DNA from: CAYFSS01 sp964345975
GTDB lineage: Bacteria; Bacillota; Clostridia; Saccharofermentanales; Fastidiosipilaceae
Length of the DNA stretch: 64,000 nt
Direction of reading: 5' to 3'
NCBI GenBank assembly: GCA_964345975.1
Contig: CAYFSS010000001.1
Span: 62,001 to 126,000 of the forward strand
Shown: positions 43,569 through 52,111 of the stretch, piece by piece
How positions within the stretch are numbered: the stretch's first letter is position 1
Layout: the number at the start of each line of letters is the position of its first letter
Program-made: the position numbers and the translations under genes
Notes under the pieces: generated by a model
What the model was told of the DNA's origin: nothing
The model's input: only the letters and a program-made list of their open reading frames with translations
The model's database searches: none

Positions 43569-43916
43569 TTGTTAAGGAATTACCACACTGCCCAGAAACG
43601 CTCCCATCCGATAGAAGCCATCTCAAGGTTTCATATCGACTTCGAACGGCTCCATCCTTTCGTTGACGGCAACGGCCGGATAGGCCGCTTGATCATGAAC
43701 CTTGAACTCATGAAGCAGGGGTACGAACCCATCAATCTCAAATTCACCGACAAAGAGAGATACTACGAGACTTTTCATGAATATGAAGAATCTAGGAGTT
43801 ATGAACCAATCTGTAACCTTGTCTTGAACTATGTCTTAGGAGAACTAGATGCAGCAATCCGAAACCGTGAAGCTACCATACAGCCCGATCCACCTCCACC
43901 CAATCAAGAAACCTAA
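43569..43916 (+). pseudogene. Fic-domain protein remnant (N-terminus missing)
   Basis: A 115-codon frame holds the core of a Fic domain: SHPIEAISRFHIDFERLHPFVDGNGRIGRLIMN contains the catalytic HPFxDGNGRxGR loop, and LMKQGYEPINLKFTDKERYYETF is typical of what follows. The N-terminal half of the Fic fold, including the flap and any inhibitory helix, is absent. The sequence before it contains stops and no related frame. The frame has no credible ribosome site. It sits in the debris next to tRNA-Ser(GCT), so I read it as a broken gene brought in by a mobile element, not a working AMP-transferase. Confidence 0.7.
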
Positions 43917-44256
43917 TGTAAACCTCCAGATTCTCTACACTAATAACGTCTATTCGCACCCAGAGTGACCCCCAAAAGTTGGTCCAGCTATTTGGACCAA
44001 CAGGAGGGGTCTATCTATGTCTAGGAAAAAGTACAGTTACGAGGTCATACTGCAGGTTATAGTCAAGTCCAGAATCTTGTGTAAAACGCGCTAGTACAAT
44101 ATTGGTCCTCTAGGTCTTAAGATAAGCCCTTGAGCTTGATATCCAATTCTCATGGTGCCCAAGATCAGAATATAGCCACTCCTAATAAAGAGCTAGGCTA
44201 GGCTAGTCTATAATCAGCCACGACACGAAATTCTAGACTACTTTACAAATAGGTTC
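43917..44256. other. Degraded zone before the ABC transporter genes
   Basis: Apart from the IS3 end, no gene is visible. TCTTGTGTAAA near 44071 resembles termini of IS256-like elements, but no transposase follows. Confidence 0.4.
43966..44091 (+). mobile_element. IS3-family end with truncated orfA
   Basis: TGACCCCCAAAAGTTGG at 43966 resembles the terminal repeats of IS3-family elements. It is followed by AGGAGG and ATG at 44017, reading MSRKKYSYEVILQVI, which matches the start of IS3/IS150-type OrfA. The similarity is lost after about 15 codons and the frame stops at codon 26 (TAG). The rest of the element is gone. It marks a former insertion in the degraded zone. Confidence 0.65.
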
Positions 44257-44973
44257 TTAAAGCCTGAAGTATCGCTCGACCTTCGCCATCTCTTCAGGGA
44301 AGATCTTCATGTAGCGCTCTTCGGCCGATTGATCCGAATACTTCGTGTCCTGAATAATCGCTCCGTCCTTGAGAAAATAGAAGTCATTCGAAAGCTTGTC
44401 CATCTCACTGAGAGTGTGAGACGACAAGAGGATCGCCGTACCGTTCGAAGCGATCTGCTGTAGGAGAAGACGCATCCGGATGACGCTCGTAGGATCCAAG
44501 CCGTTCAAAGGCTCGTCCAGGATCATGAGCTTAGGTCTATTCATCATGGCCATGGCTAGAAGCAAGGACTGCTTCATCCCCATGGAGTACGTCTTCACAG
44601 GTCGCTTCACGTAAGCTCCGATCTGCATCTGTTCGATGACTTCCTCCATGCGTTCCTTCGGCAGCTTCTGCATCTGTCGGATGAAGTTCAGGTGATCGAG
44701 GCCTGAGAGATAACCGTATAAGATGCGGTTATCTCTCAAGATGGAGATTTTCTTGAAGATATCCGGGTCAGTGTTGGGTTTCCCTACAACTTCAATGCTC
44801 CCGCTATTGGGCTTGATTAGGTTGGCGATGAGCGAGAAGAATGTGGTTTTGCCGCTTCCGTTAGGCCCAACCAGAACCTTGATTCCGGGTTCATCGAGGG
44901 TGAAGTTTAAGTTCTTCAAGACTTCTTGCTTCCCGTAGTTCTTGTTCAGGTTTTCTACTTTAAGGAGTGTCAT
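44257..44973 (-). CDS. ABC transporter ATP-binding protein
   Basis: A 238-residue nucleotide-binding subunit. Walker A is VLVGPNGSGKTTFF at about residues 34-47, the signature is YSMGMKQSLLLAMAM, Walker B is PKLMILDEPLNGLDP, and the switch His lies in AILLSSHTL. It fits the CcmA-like group that pairs with ABC-2 type permeases. The ATG has GAGG five bases upstream. It follows the permease gene by 77 bases on the same strand, so the two make one exporter. The substrate is unknown; drug or peptide export is common in this group. Confidence 0.93.
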   Translation of the reverse strand: MTLLKVENLNKNYGKQEVLKNLNFTLDEPGIKVLVGPNGSGKTTFFSLIANLIKPNSGSIEVVGKPNTDPDIFKKISILRDNRILYGYLSGLDHLNFIRQMQKLPKERMEEVIEQMQIGAYVKRPVKTYSMGMKQSLLLAMAMMNRPKLMILDEPLNGLDPTSVIRMRLLLQQIASNGTAILLSSHTLSEMDKLSNDFYFLKDGAIIQDTKYSDQSAEERYMKIFPEEMAKVERYFRL

Positions 44974-45050
44974 AGAAACCTCTACTTTCTAGATTGCTTT
45001 ACAGTGATCAGGAAATATTGCGGGTTTGCTTTTTTGATGAAGTTGATCCG

Positions 45051-46316
45051 TTAGGCCATTGGCTTAACTTCTTGTCGTGAAGTCAGGATCATACCGATCA
45101 GGGTGAAGATTAGAGCGAAGACTCCCAGGACTGTGAGTCCTAGCCCATAGCTAGCTTGGGGGATGTCGTTGTAGTATCGAACGGCTAAGTTAGCTAAGTT
45201 GCTTGCTTCGAAATAGTTGAATGGGCTCAAGGTCTTAACCCAGCCTTGAGGAAGAAGGCTGTTGACGGCTAAGCCAATTCCCATGATGGAGGCGGTGGCT
45301 CCCCATAACTGAACTCGTGTTGAAACCTCCGTCGACACAAGTAACATAAGTGAATTCAGGAAGAAGGCCTGGAACAATAAGGCACCCATTATCATGAGCA
45401 AATACTGCCACAAAGAAATCAGACTAAAGTTGTCGCTTGTATAGGACACAATCGGGAAACGATAGGCTCCGATACCTTCGGTGACCAGTCCACAAAGTGT
45501 CGCAAAGACTAAAAGTGAAGATACAAAGAGTGTGCCCATGGTCATTCCTGCCGCAAGCTTAGTCAAATGCAGTCGAACCTTGGACAGAGGTTGAGTGACA
45601 AGGAATTCAACTTGATTACCATCTTCTTTATCTAAGGTATATCCGGCGAAAGCGATCAGCGCAATGACTAGAAGCAAGAAGACATCAAAATGCATCCGGG
45701 ACAGTAAACGGTAAGGCCAGAAAACAGCGGAGTGTGAGTGTGGAACCTGTCTTTGGATCCACTCCCGATCGAGTGTTGTTCTGTAATCTTCTCGTGCGGA
45801 ATAAATAGGATTGACGATAGTGCCGAACGGTACCAAGGGATCATCGGCCTCAGCTGCTTGGGCAAGAATGGCTGACATTTCTTCGTGAGTCTTCTCCGTT
45901 GCGTGCCCTTCGACAAAACCGTTATCGGTATACCGTTGTTCTTTCAACTCATGAATATAAAGAGTATTGAGATAATACATCTTCGCATCACCAAGGTTGA
46001 ACGCGTTGAAGCGACCTAGAGCTGCTTCATATCGATCTACGAAGACTTGAAGCTGTTCGTCAATGAGTGAATTCTCTTCCGCCGAACGCTCATCGTCGTA
46101 AGAGCTTAGCCCTTCCGATTCATCACTCGTCATGATTCCCTTCATGGCTTCATAGATTCTTTGCTCAGATTCAATTGTATTACGATCTAAACTCTCAAGC
46201 TCTCTCAAGACTCCATCTTCAATAAACGGGAAAATAAACAGGATAGCCAAGAGAATGATCCCGCTCGCCAGATAGAAGGTGAACGATTGAGCGAGGCGGA
46301 TCTTCTTGCACTCCAC
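45051..46316 (-). CDS. ABC-2 type transporter permease
   Basis: A 421-residue membrane protein with an N-terminal segment (SFTFYLASGIILLAILFIFPF), a large extracytoplasmic loop of about 170 residues rich in Glu and Asp, and five to six further membrane segments. The loop ends at MHFDVFLLLVIALIAFAGYTLDKEDGNQVEFLVTQPLSKVRLHLTKLAAGM, typical of ABC-2 permeases. It starts with GTG behind GGGGGAG. It is the upstream partner of the ATP-binding gene. A role in export or envelope stress is plausible but not shown. Confidence 0.85.
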   Translation of the reverse strand: MECKKIRLAQSFTFYLASGIILLAILFIFPFIEDGVLRELESLDRNTIESEQRIYEAMKGIMTSDESEGLSSYDDERSAEENSLIDEQLQVFVDRYEAALGRFNAFNLGDAKMYYLNTLYIHELKEQRYTDNGFVEGHATEKTHEEMSAILAQAAEADDPLVPFGTIVNPIYSAREDYRTTLDREWIQRQVPHSHSAVFWPYRLLSRMHFDVFLLLVIALIAFAGYTLDKEDGNQVEFLVTQPLSKVRLHLTKLAAGMTMGTLFVSSLLVFATLCGLVTEGIGAYRFPIVSYTSDNFSLISLWQYLLMIMGALLFQAFFLNSLMLLVSTEVSTRVQLWGATASIMGIGLAVNSLLPQGWVKTLSPFNYFEASNLANLAVRYYNDIPQASYGLGLTVLGVFALIFTLIGMILTSRQEVKPMA

Positions 46317-46428
46317 AGCTCTCCCCCGTCCTTCTAAAGACTTTCCTTATTGCCTGAAACAGCTACAATGAATAGCTATAACTTCAACTTTGCAAGCTTC
46401 CAAGCAAAGTACAATAAAGGTGGGAACC

Positions 46429-48246
46429 ATGAATTCTAGTCTAGTACCTATGCGAATAGCATCCTTACGTAAACGCATGAGTGATGAGAATATCGATGCG
46501 TATTACGTCAACACAGCTGATCCTCATCAGTCTGAATACATCCCTGACTATTACCAAACCCGTGCATGGCTTAGTGGCTTTACCGGTTCAGCCGGTTTCA
46601 TCGTCATTACAAAAGACGAAGCCAATCTTTGGGCAGACGGTCGCTACTTTATCGAAGCCGAAAGGGCTATTGAAGGCACCGGCATCAAACTCATGCGCAT
46701 GGGCATGAAAGGTGTGCCGAATCTCTATGAGCACCTGAAGTCCACATTACCTGAAGGAGGCACTCTGGGCTTCGATGGGCGAATGGTGTCACAACAAGGT
46801 CTGAAAGACCTCGAGAAACAGCTCGCTGACAAATCCCCTAACTTCCGTAGTGATATCGATCTTATAGGCGAGATCTGGGAAGACCGATCTGCCCTCCCTG
46901 ACGCTAGGATTTTCATCCATGACATCAAATTCACCGGGCAAACAGCCAAAGAAAAGATCGATGCAATCAGAGATATGATGTCCAATGACAGCTGCGATGC
47001 CTCTCTCATGGTTTCTTTGGATAACATTGCCTGGACCACAAATCTGAGAGGAGGAGACGTCTCTCATACGCCGATCTTCCTCTCCTTCCTCCTCATCACA
47101 CCAGATGATGCACGACTGTTTGTGGACACCCATAAATTAACGGACGAAGTAAAGCAACATCTCAAAGATAATGAGATCGACTTCGAAGCATACTCCGGAA
47201 TCGATAGAGCGCTCAAAGAACTCAAGGTCGCTAAGATTCAAGTCGATACAGGAAGACTCAGCAGCTACCACTATAGTCTCCTTCCTGAAAGCATCGATAT
47301 CCACGATGCGGCATCCTATGCTTATGAGATGAAAGCCAAGCTCAACGACACCGAAATGACTTGTACACGCCAAGCTATGCTTCGTGATTCTGCGGTCGTT
47401 ACGCAATACCTCCATTGGGTAAAACAAGAAGCGGGAAAAGAAGCTTCGGACGAGTTTACTGCTCAAAATAAGCTTACTGATATGAGACAATCCCTGGAAA
47501 ACTTCATCGAGGAGAGCTTCCCTTCCATTTCTGCTTACGGTCCCAATGGAGCCATGATGCATTACTCTGCCAGCAAAGATCAGTCGTCAGCAATTAAGCC
47601 TGAAGGACTCTATCTTATTGACTGCGGCTCCCAGTTCTACGATGGCACAACAGACATAACTCGTACGATTGCCGTTGGTCCCATCACAGACGAAATGCGC
47701 CATGACTTTACCTATACCTTGAAGTCTCATATCAATTTGGCTCGTGCGATCTTCCTTGAAGGAAGATATGGCGATGATCTCGATGTCCTAGCTCGTGCTC
47801 CGCTGTGGGAAGTCAACCTTGACTATAAGTGCGGGACCGGTCACGGTCTCGGCTATGTCCTGGGCGTCCATGAAGGTCCCCAAGGGTTTGGCCGCGGAGC
47901 CAGGCGAACGACGCTCAAAGAGGGCATGGTCGTAACGATCGAGCCGGGGGTGTACAAGGCTGATAAGTTCGGCATCCGACTGGAAAACGATTATGTTGTA
48001 GTGTCGGCCGGCGAAGATGAAATCCAAGGCGACTCGTACTACAAATTCGACTGCCTAACTTATGTTCCCTTTGACCGTGACGCAATTGATCCTTCACTCC
48101 TCAACCAAGCAGAGATCACATGGATCAACGAGTATCATGCAAACTGCTATGAGAAACTCCAAGCCTTCCTCCCTGAAGATGACCTCACGTGGCTCAAAGA
48201 AGCTTGTGCTCCGCTGAGCTTCAATTCCAAGTCAAACGAGCCTTGA
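46429..48246 (+). CDS. pepP: Xaa-Pro aminopeptidase (M24B)
   Basis: A 605-residue creatinase-fold metallopeptidase that removes N-terminal residues before proline. It has creatinase-like N-terminal domains (VPMRIASLRKRMSDENIDAYYV, TGSAGFIVITKDEANLWADGRYFIEA) and the C-terminal catalytic pita-bread fold: LYLIDCGSQFYDGTTDITRTIAVG with two metal-binding Asp, GTGHGLGYVLGVHEGPQGF with His, and EPGVYKADKFGIRLEND with Glu. It is the long, three-domain form. The open frame extends upstream to 46390, but AAAGGTGG lies six bases before the ATG at 46429, so I use that one. It stands alone between the ABC genes and thrS. Confidence 0.95.
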   Translation: MNSSLVPMRIASLRKRMSDENIDAYYVNTADPHQSEYIPDYYQTRAWLSGFTGSAGFIVITKDEANLWADGRYFIEAERAIEGTGIKLMRMGMKGVPNLYEHLKSTLPEGGTLGFDGRMVSQQGLKDLEKQLADKSPNFRSDIDLIGEIWEDRSALPDARIFIHDIKFTGQTAKEKIDAIRDMMSNDSCDASLMVSLDNIAWTTNLRGGDVSHTPIFLSFLLITPDDARLFVDTHKLTDEVKQHLKDNEIDFEAYSGIDRALKELKVAKIQVDTGRLSSYHYSLLPESIDIHDAASYAYEMKAKLNDTEMTCTRQAMLRDSAVVTQYLHWVKQEAGKEASDEFTAQNKLTDMRQSLENFIEESFPSISAYGPNGAMMHYSASKDQSSAIKPEGLYLIDCGSQFYDGTTDITRTIAVGPITDEMRHDFTYTLKSHINLARAIFLEGRYGDDLDVLARAPLWEVNLDYKCGTGHGLGYVLGVHEGPQGFGRGARRTTLKEGMVVTIEPGVYKADKFGIRLENDYVVVSAGEDEIQGDSYYKFDCLTYVPFDRDAIDPSLLNQAEITWINEYHANCYEKLQAFLPEDDLTWLKEACAPLSFNSKSNEP

Positions 48247-48289
48247 CTTCCAATTATTCACGCAAGATAATGGTATATGGCATTGATGG

Positions 48290-48492
48290 AAAGAGTAGGC
48301 GGATCAAACGAGAGCCAGAGAGAAGTATCTAGGCTGGAAATACTTCCTCTCGACCCTGCTGAAGACCACTCCTGAGCCGCCGGCGATGAGTTGGCTGTGA
48401 GTCTGCATTAATGACAAACGATGAGTTAAAGACAAGGTGGAACCGTGTTAATGCACCCTTGCTCCCGGAAACGGGCGCATGGGTGCTTTTTT
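48290..48492 (+). promoter_or_regulatory. T-box leader of thrS
   Basis: The leader holds the T-box core AAGGTGGAACCGTG at 48434-48447, an AGTA-type motif near 48294 (GAGTAGG), and GAAGACCACTCC near 48361-48372 with ACC, the Thr codon that would serve as specifier. The terminator follows: GCACCC at 48453 pairs with GGGTGC at 48481, then seven T. Uncharged tRNA-Thr would stabilise the antiterminator and let thrS be expressed. Confidence 0.9.
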
Positions 48493-48501
48493 ACATAGAA
48501 G

Positions 48502-48516
48502 AGCCTGTTACAGGCT
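48502..48516 (+). other. Small hairpin ahead of the thrS ribosome site
   Basis: AGCCTG-TTA-CAGGCT lies four bases before GGAGG of thrS. It could modulate translation or be accidental. Confidence 0.35.
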
Positions 48517-48529
48517 TTTGGAGGATTAC

Positions 48530-50488
48530 ATGAAGATTCGTTTGAAAGACGGTAGCGAACTGGAAGTTCAAGAAAATGCATCAGCTTACGAAGCGGCTCA
48601 AACGATTTCCGAAGGACTAGCAAGACGCGTGACCCTAGCGGAAATCAATGGAGAATTGAAGGACCTTAGAACCACACTCCATGAAAACGATGAGCTGGTC
48701 CTCCTCACGATAGATGATCACGACGGGTTTATGGCATTTAACCACACGGCATCGCACATCCTTGCGCACGCTGTCCTGAGGCTCTATCCCGACGCCAAGC
48801 TTGCGATCGGTCCCTCAACGGATTCCGGCTTCTACTACGACATCGATCGTGATGAGCGTTTTACTGCAGACGATCTCGAGAAGATCGAAGCAGAGATGAA
48901 GAAGATCGTGAAAGAGAAGTTCCCTCTCGAACGCTTCACTCGCTCGCGTGAAGAAGCCCTCCAAAAGTTTCGCGAAACCGGCGATATCTACAAGGAGGAA
49001 ATTGTTGAAGAGCTTCCGGAAGATGCCGAGATCTCCTTTTATAAGCAAGGTGATTTCGAGGATCTCTGCTCAGGACCTCATCTCATGTCCACCGGTCCTG
49101 TGAAAGCCGTCAAGCTTCTCCACGTTTCCGGTGCCTACTGGCGCGGGAGCGAAGACAATAAGATGCTTCAGAGGATCTACGGCGTGGCTTTTGAGAAGAA
49201 TAAGGATCTGAGCGAGCACTTAGAAGCCATGGAGGAAGCCAGAAAGCGTGACCACAATAAGCTTGGGCGTGAGCTCAAGTATTTCACGACCGTGGACTAC
49301 ATCGGTCAAGGCTTGCCTATCCTTTTGCCTAAGGGGTCAAAGGTCGTCCAGATTCTTTCGCGCTTCGTGGAAGATGAGGAGGAACGTCGTGGCTACCGCT
49401 ATATGCGTACCCCACACATGGCGAAGTCCGATCTCTATCGTATTTCAGGGCACTGGGGGCATTACCGTGACTCAATGTTTATCATTGGTGACGTCGACGA
49501 AGACGGTAATTCACCGACCGGTGAAGAAGTCTTGGCCCTCAGACCAATGACCTGCCCTTTCCACTTCCAGGACTATCTCACAGAGACCAGAAGCTACCGA
49601 GATCTTCCGATTCGTTATAACGAGACCTCAAGCCTCTACCGTAACGAAGCATCAGGTGAGATGCACGGCCTCATTCGACTCCGCCAGTTCACGATCTCCG
49701 AAGGTCATATCGTTGTCCGCGAAGATCAAATTAAAGATGAGTTCATGGATGCCTTGGACCTCGCTCGCTACATGCTACGCGCCACCGGCCTTGAAGAAGA
49801 TGTCACTTATCGCTTCTCACTCTGGGATCCTGAGAATAAGGATAAGTATATCGGAGACCAAGATTCATGGGAAAATGTCCAGCAACTCTTAGGCGAGATC
49901 TTGGATGAGACGGATCTCGAGTACACGAGAGCTGAAGGCGAAGCTGCTTTCTATGGACCCAAGCTCGATATCCAGCTGAAGAATGTCTTTGGCAAGGAAG
50001 ATACCCTCATCACAATCCAAATTGACTTCCAGCTGGCTGAGCGTTTCGGGATGTTCTATACCGATCAAGAAGGTAACCGCATCCATCCCACGATCATTCA
50101 CCGTACTTCGATCGGATGCTACGAGCGTACCCTGGCACTCCTCATCGAGAAATATGCCGGAGCTCTCCCCCTTTGGCTTGCTCCTGAGCAAGTGCGCTTC
50201 ATCCCCATCGCGGACCGTCACCATGAAGCTGCTAACGAGGCTGCGAAGAAGTTGCGCGCTGCCGGGATCAGAGTCGAAGTCGATCGTCGTGAGGAGAAGG
50301 TTGGGCGTAAGATTCGCGATGCTCAAGTGGAGCAAATCCCCTATATGGTCGTCATGGGTGACAATGAAGTTGAATCGGGTGAGTTCTCTCTCCGCCACCG
50401 CCGTGATGGCGATATGGGTAGTGTCACAGAGGATGCCCTTCTCGAGCGTTTAGTTTGCGAGATCAAGGATCTTCGCACCGATCGCTAA
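48530..50488 (+). CDS. thrS: Threonyl-tRNA synthetase
   Basis: ThrS charges tRNA-Thr and edits mischarged serine. The 652-residue protein has the N-terminal TGS domain (KIRLKDGSELEVQENASAYEAAQTI), the editing domain with HTASHILAHAVLRLYPDAKLAIGP, the class II motifs (RYNETSSLYRNEASGEMHGLIRLRQFT, HRTSIGCYERTLALLIEKYAG) and the anticodon domain VRFIPIADRHH. TCPFHFQDY holds the zinc Cys. The ATG at 48530 has GGAGG eight bases upstream; the 17 extra codons in the open frame are the leader. A T-box regulates it. Confidence 0.97.
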   Translation: MKIRLKDGSELEVQENASAYEAAQTISEGLARRVTLAEINGELKDLRTTLHENDELVLLTIDDHDGFMAFNHTASHILAHAVLRLYPDAKLAIGPSTDSGFYYDIDRDERFTADDLEKIEAEMKKIVKEKFPLERFTRSREEALQKFRETGDIYKEEIVEELPEDAEISFYKQGDFEDLCSGPHLMSTGPVKAVKLLHVSGAYWRGSEDNKMLQRIYGVAFEKNKDLSEHLEAMEEARKRDHNKLGRELKYFTTVDYIGQGLPILLPKGSKVVQILSRFVEDEEERRGYRYMRTPHMAKSDLYRISGHWGHYRDSMFIIGDVDEDGNSPTGEEVLALRPMTCPFHFQDYLTETRSYRDLPIRYNETSSLYRNEASGEMHGLIRLRQFTISEGHIVVREDQIKDEFMDALDLARYMLRATGLEEDVTYRFSLWDPENKDKYIGDQDSWENVQQLLGEILDETDLEYTRAEGEAAFYGPKLDIQLKNVFGKEDTLITIQIDFQLAERFGMFYTDQEGNRIHPTIIHRTSIGCYERTLALLIEKYAGALPLWLAPEQVRFIPIADRHHEAANEAAKKLRAAGIRVEVDRREEKVGRKIRDAQVEQIPYMVVMGDNEVESGEFSLRHRRDGDMGSVTEDALLERLVCEIKDLRTDR

Positions 50489-50514
50489 CAATAGCCCCAC
50501 AGCCTAAGCAATCT

Positions 50515-50544
50515 AAAGCCCGATTCCACGAAGGATCGGGCTTT
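50515..50544. terminator. Bidirectional hairpin between thrS and cysK
   Basis: AAAGCCCGAT pairs with ATCGGGCTTT around ten bases. It lies between the convergent genes thrS and cysK and can serve both, though the flanking T-runs are short. Confidence 0.75.
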
Positions 50545-50574
50545 GATCGGTTACCGATAACGTCTTAGAATGAG

Positions 50575-51498
50575 CTAATTGTACAACTCCATGGACATGT
50601 AACGATCCCCACCATCGGGTAGTACGGTGACAATAGTCTTTCCCGCATACGCAGGATCCTTCCCTAGTGCTACGCTCGCATGTAAGACTGCACCTGAGGA
50701 AATACCGACGAGCAGGCCTTCGACTTCAGCCATTCTACGTACAGCGCTCTTGGCGTCATCCGTCTTCACGGTGATGATCCTGTTGTAGATCGATCGATCT
50801 AAAATATCGGGCACGAAATTTGCGCCGATGCCTTGGATTCCATGCTTCCCTGCTACTCCGGTAGATAAGAGCGGCGACTCAAAGGGTTCAACTGCAATGA
50901 TTTCCAGATCAGGATTCTGTTCCAAGAGATAGCGACCGGCACCGGTTATGGTACCGCCTGTACCAATCCCGGAAACAAAGACATCGACTTGATGTCCGGA
51001 CTGTTCCCAGATTTCTGGACCGGTGGTTTCATAGTGCACTTTAGGATTGGCAGGATTTCCAAACTGATTAGGGATGAAGCTATGCTCATGTTCTTTGGCT
51101 AGATCTTCAGCAACCTTGATCGAACCGGTCATGCTTTCAGAACCTGGAGTTAAGACGACGTCCGCGCCATGTGCTTCCATCAAGGCGATCCTTTCTTTCG
51201 ACATCGTATCGGGCATCACGATAATGCATTTATAGCCTTTCACTCGTGCAACGGCGGCTAGTCCAACCCCGGTATTCCCGGACGTAGGCTCGATAATCAC
51301 GGAGCCGGGCTTTAATTTTCCTGAAGCCTCAGCGTCCTCTATCATGGCCAGCGCAATTCTGTCTTTGACAGAACCTGCCATATTCCAACCCTCGAGTTTT
51401 GCTAAGATTCTTGCATCACCATCTTGTCCTAAACTTGACAATTCCAGGAGGGGCGTATTCCCAATAAGGTCTAGTGCGGTCTTTGCTAATTTCATCAT
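50575..51498 (-). CDS. cysK: Cysteine synthase A (O-acetylserine sulfhydrylase)
   Basis: CysK makes cysteine from O-acetylserine and sulfide. The 307 residues have the PLP Lys in NMAGSVKDRIALAMI, the phosphate loop TSGNTGVGLAAVARVKGY and GIGTGGTITGAGRYL, and the C-terminal VGISSGAVLHASV. A start Met two codons wide (MMKLAK) makes the exact start uncertain by one codon. It faces away from the Rrf2 regulator gene, which shares its 99-base upstream region, so it is likely under that regulator. Confidence 0.96.
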   Translation of the reverse strand: MMKLAKTALDLIGNTPLLELSSLGQDGDARILAKLEGWNMAGSVKDRIALAMIEDAEASGKLKPGSVIIEPTSGNTGVGLAAVARVKGYKCIIVMPDTMSKERIALMEAHGADVVLTPGSESMTGSIKVAEDLAKEHEHSFIPNQFGNPANPKVHYETTGPEIWEQSGHQVDVFVSGIGTGGTITGAGRYLLEQNPDLEIIAVEPFESPLLSTGVAGKHGIQGIGANFVPDILDRSIYNRIITVKTDDAKSAVRRMAEVEGLLVGISSGAVLHASVALGKDPAYAGKTIVTVLPDGGDRYMSMELYN

Positions 51499-51509
51499 CC
51501 ATCACCTTT

Positions 51510-51519
51510 CGTCTAGACG
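51510..51519. promoter_or_regulatory. Palindrome in the cysK upstream region
   Basis: CGTCTAGACG is an exact palindrome twelve bases upstream of the cysK start. It could be part of an operator or simply contain an accidental palindromic site. Confidence 0.3.
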
Positions 51520-51550
51520 TCTAACCTCATCTCGCTATCGCTTGCCTTTC

Positions 51551-51569
51551 ACCTATCAATTTACTAGGT
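51551..51569. promoter_or_regulatory. Inverted repeat at the cysK/Rrf2 divergent promoter
   Basis: ACCTA-N9-TAGGT is an inverted repeat about 30 bases upstream of the Rrf2-family start. It overlaps the likely promoter of the regulator. Rrf2 regulators bind dyads of this kind, so autoregulation and control of cysK are plausible. Confidence 0.45.
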
Positions 51570-51597
51570 TATAGTTTGTAGATGAAAGGAGCAGCTT

Positions 51598-52032
51598 ATG
51601 TTGATATCGTCGAGAGGTCGTTACGGTCTTCGTATTATGATTGAACTTGCTGAATGTGGTAAGACCAATGCGTACGTTCCGCTCCGTGACTTAGCCGAGC
51701 GTCAGGGTCTCTCTGAGAAATATCTGGAGTCCATTCTGAAACATCTGGTGACGGAAGGATTCATCGAAGGGCGCCGCGGTAAAGGTGGCGGCTATCGCCT
51801 AACCAAGCCGGCCCATGAGATTTCAGTATATTCTATCTTAGTTGCAACGGAGCAAAATCTCTCGCCGGTCAGTTGCCTGGATCATATAGACGGTTGTCAT
51901 CGACGCGATGAATGTAAGACCTATCCCCTATGGGAAGCTCTCGATAAGAACATCTCACAATTCCTCCAAGGTGTTTATTTGGAAGACCTGCTGCAAGATT
52001 CCTTGGTCCAAGCGCAAGGCGATTTGCTTTAA
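51598..52032 (+). CDS. Rrf2-family transcriptional regulator (CymR/IscR-like)
   Basis: A 144-residue winged helix-turn-helix regulator. ISSRGRYGLRIMIELAECG, LRDLAERQGLSEKYLESILKHLVTEGFIEGRRGKGGGYRLTKPAHEISVYSILVATEQ is the standard Rrf2 core. After it comes SCLDHIDGCHRRDECK with three cysteines spaced C-x6-C-x5-C, as in members that bind an iron-sulfur cluster, though CymR homologues of this position often lack them. The ATG has AAAGGAG seven bases upstream. It is divergent from cysK, which suggests control of cysteine synthesis. Confidence 0.88.
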   Translation: MLISSRGRYGLRIMIELAECGKTNAYVPLRDLAERQGLSEKYLESILKHLVTEGFIEGRRGKGGGYRLTKPAHEISVYSILVATEQNLSPVSCLDHIDGCHRRDECKTYPLWEALDKNISQFLQGVYLEDLLQDSLVQAQGDLL

Positions 52033-52065
52033 AGCGACGACATAACTTTCATTATGATGAAAATT

Positions 52066-52094
52066 CACCCCGAGTTCTTGAGGCATTCGGGGTG
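52066..52094. terminator. Hairpin between the Rrf2 gene and the convergent orphan gene
   Basis: CACCCCGA pairs with TCGGGGTG around thirteen bases. The minus strand continues AATTTTC. It can end both convergent transcripts. Confidence 0.7.
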
Positions 52095-52111
52095 TAATCA
52101 TTTCTTGAAAT

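Noticed and set aside
43417..43626. 69-codon minus-strand frame next to the Fic remnant
   Set aside because: No start signal or family; it lies in degraded DNA.
44066..44091. IS256-like end (TCTTGTGTAAA)
   Set aside because: Too short and no transposase or partner end follows.
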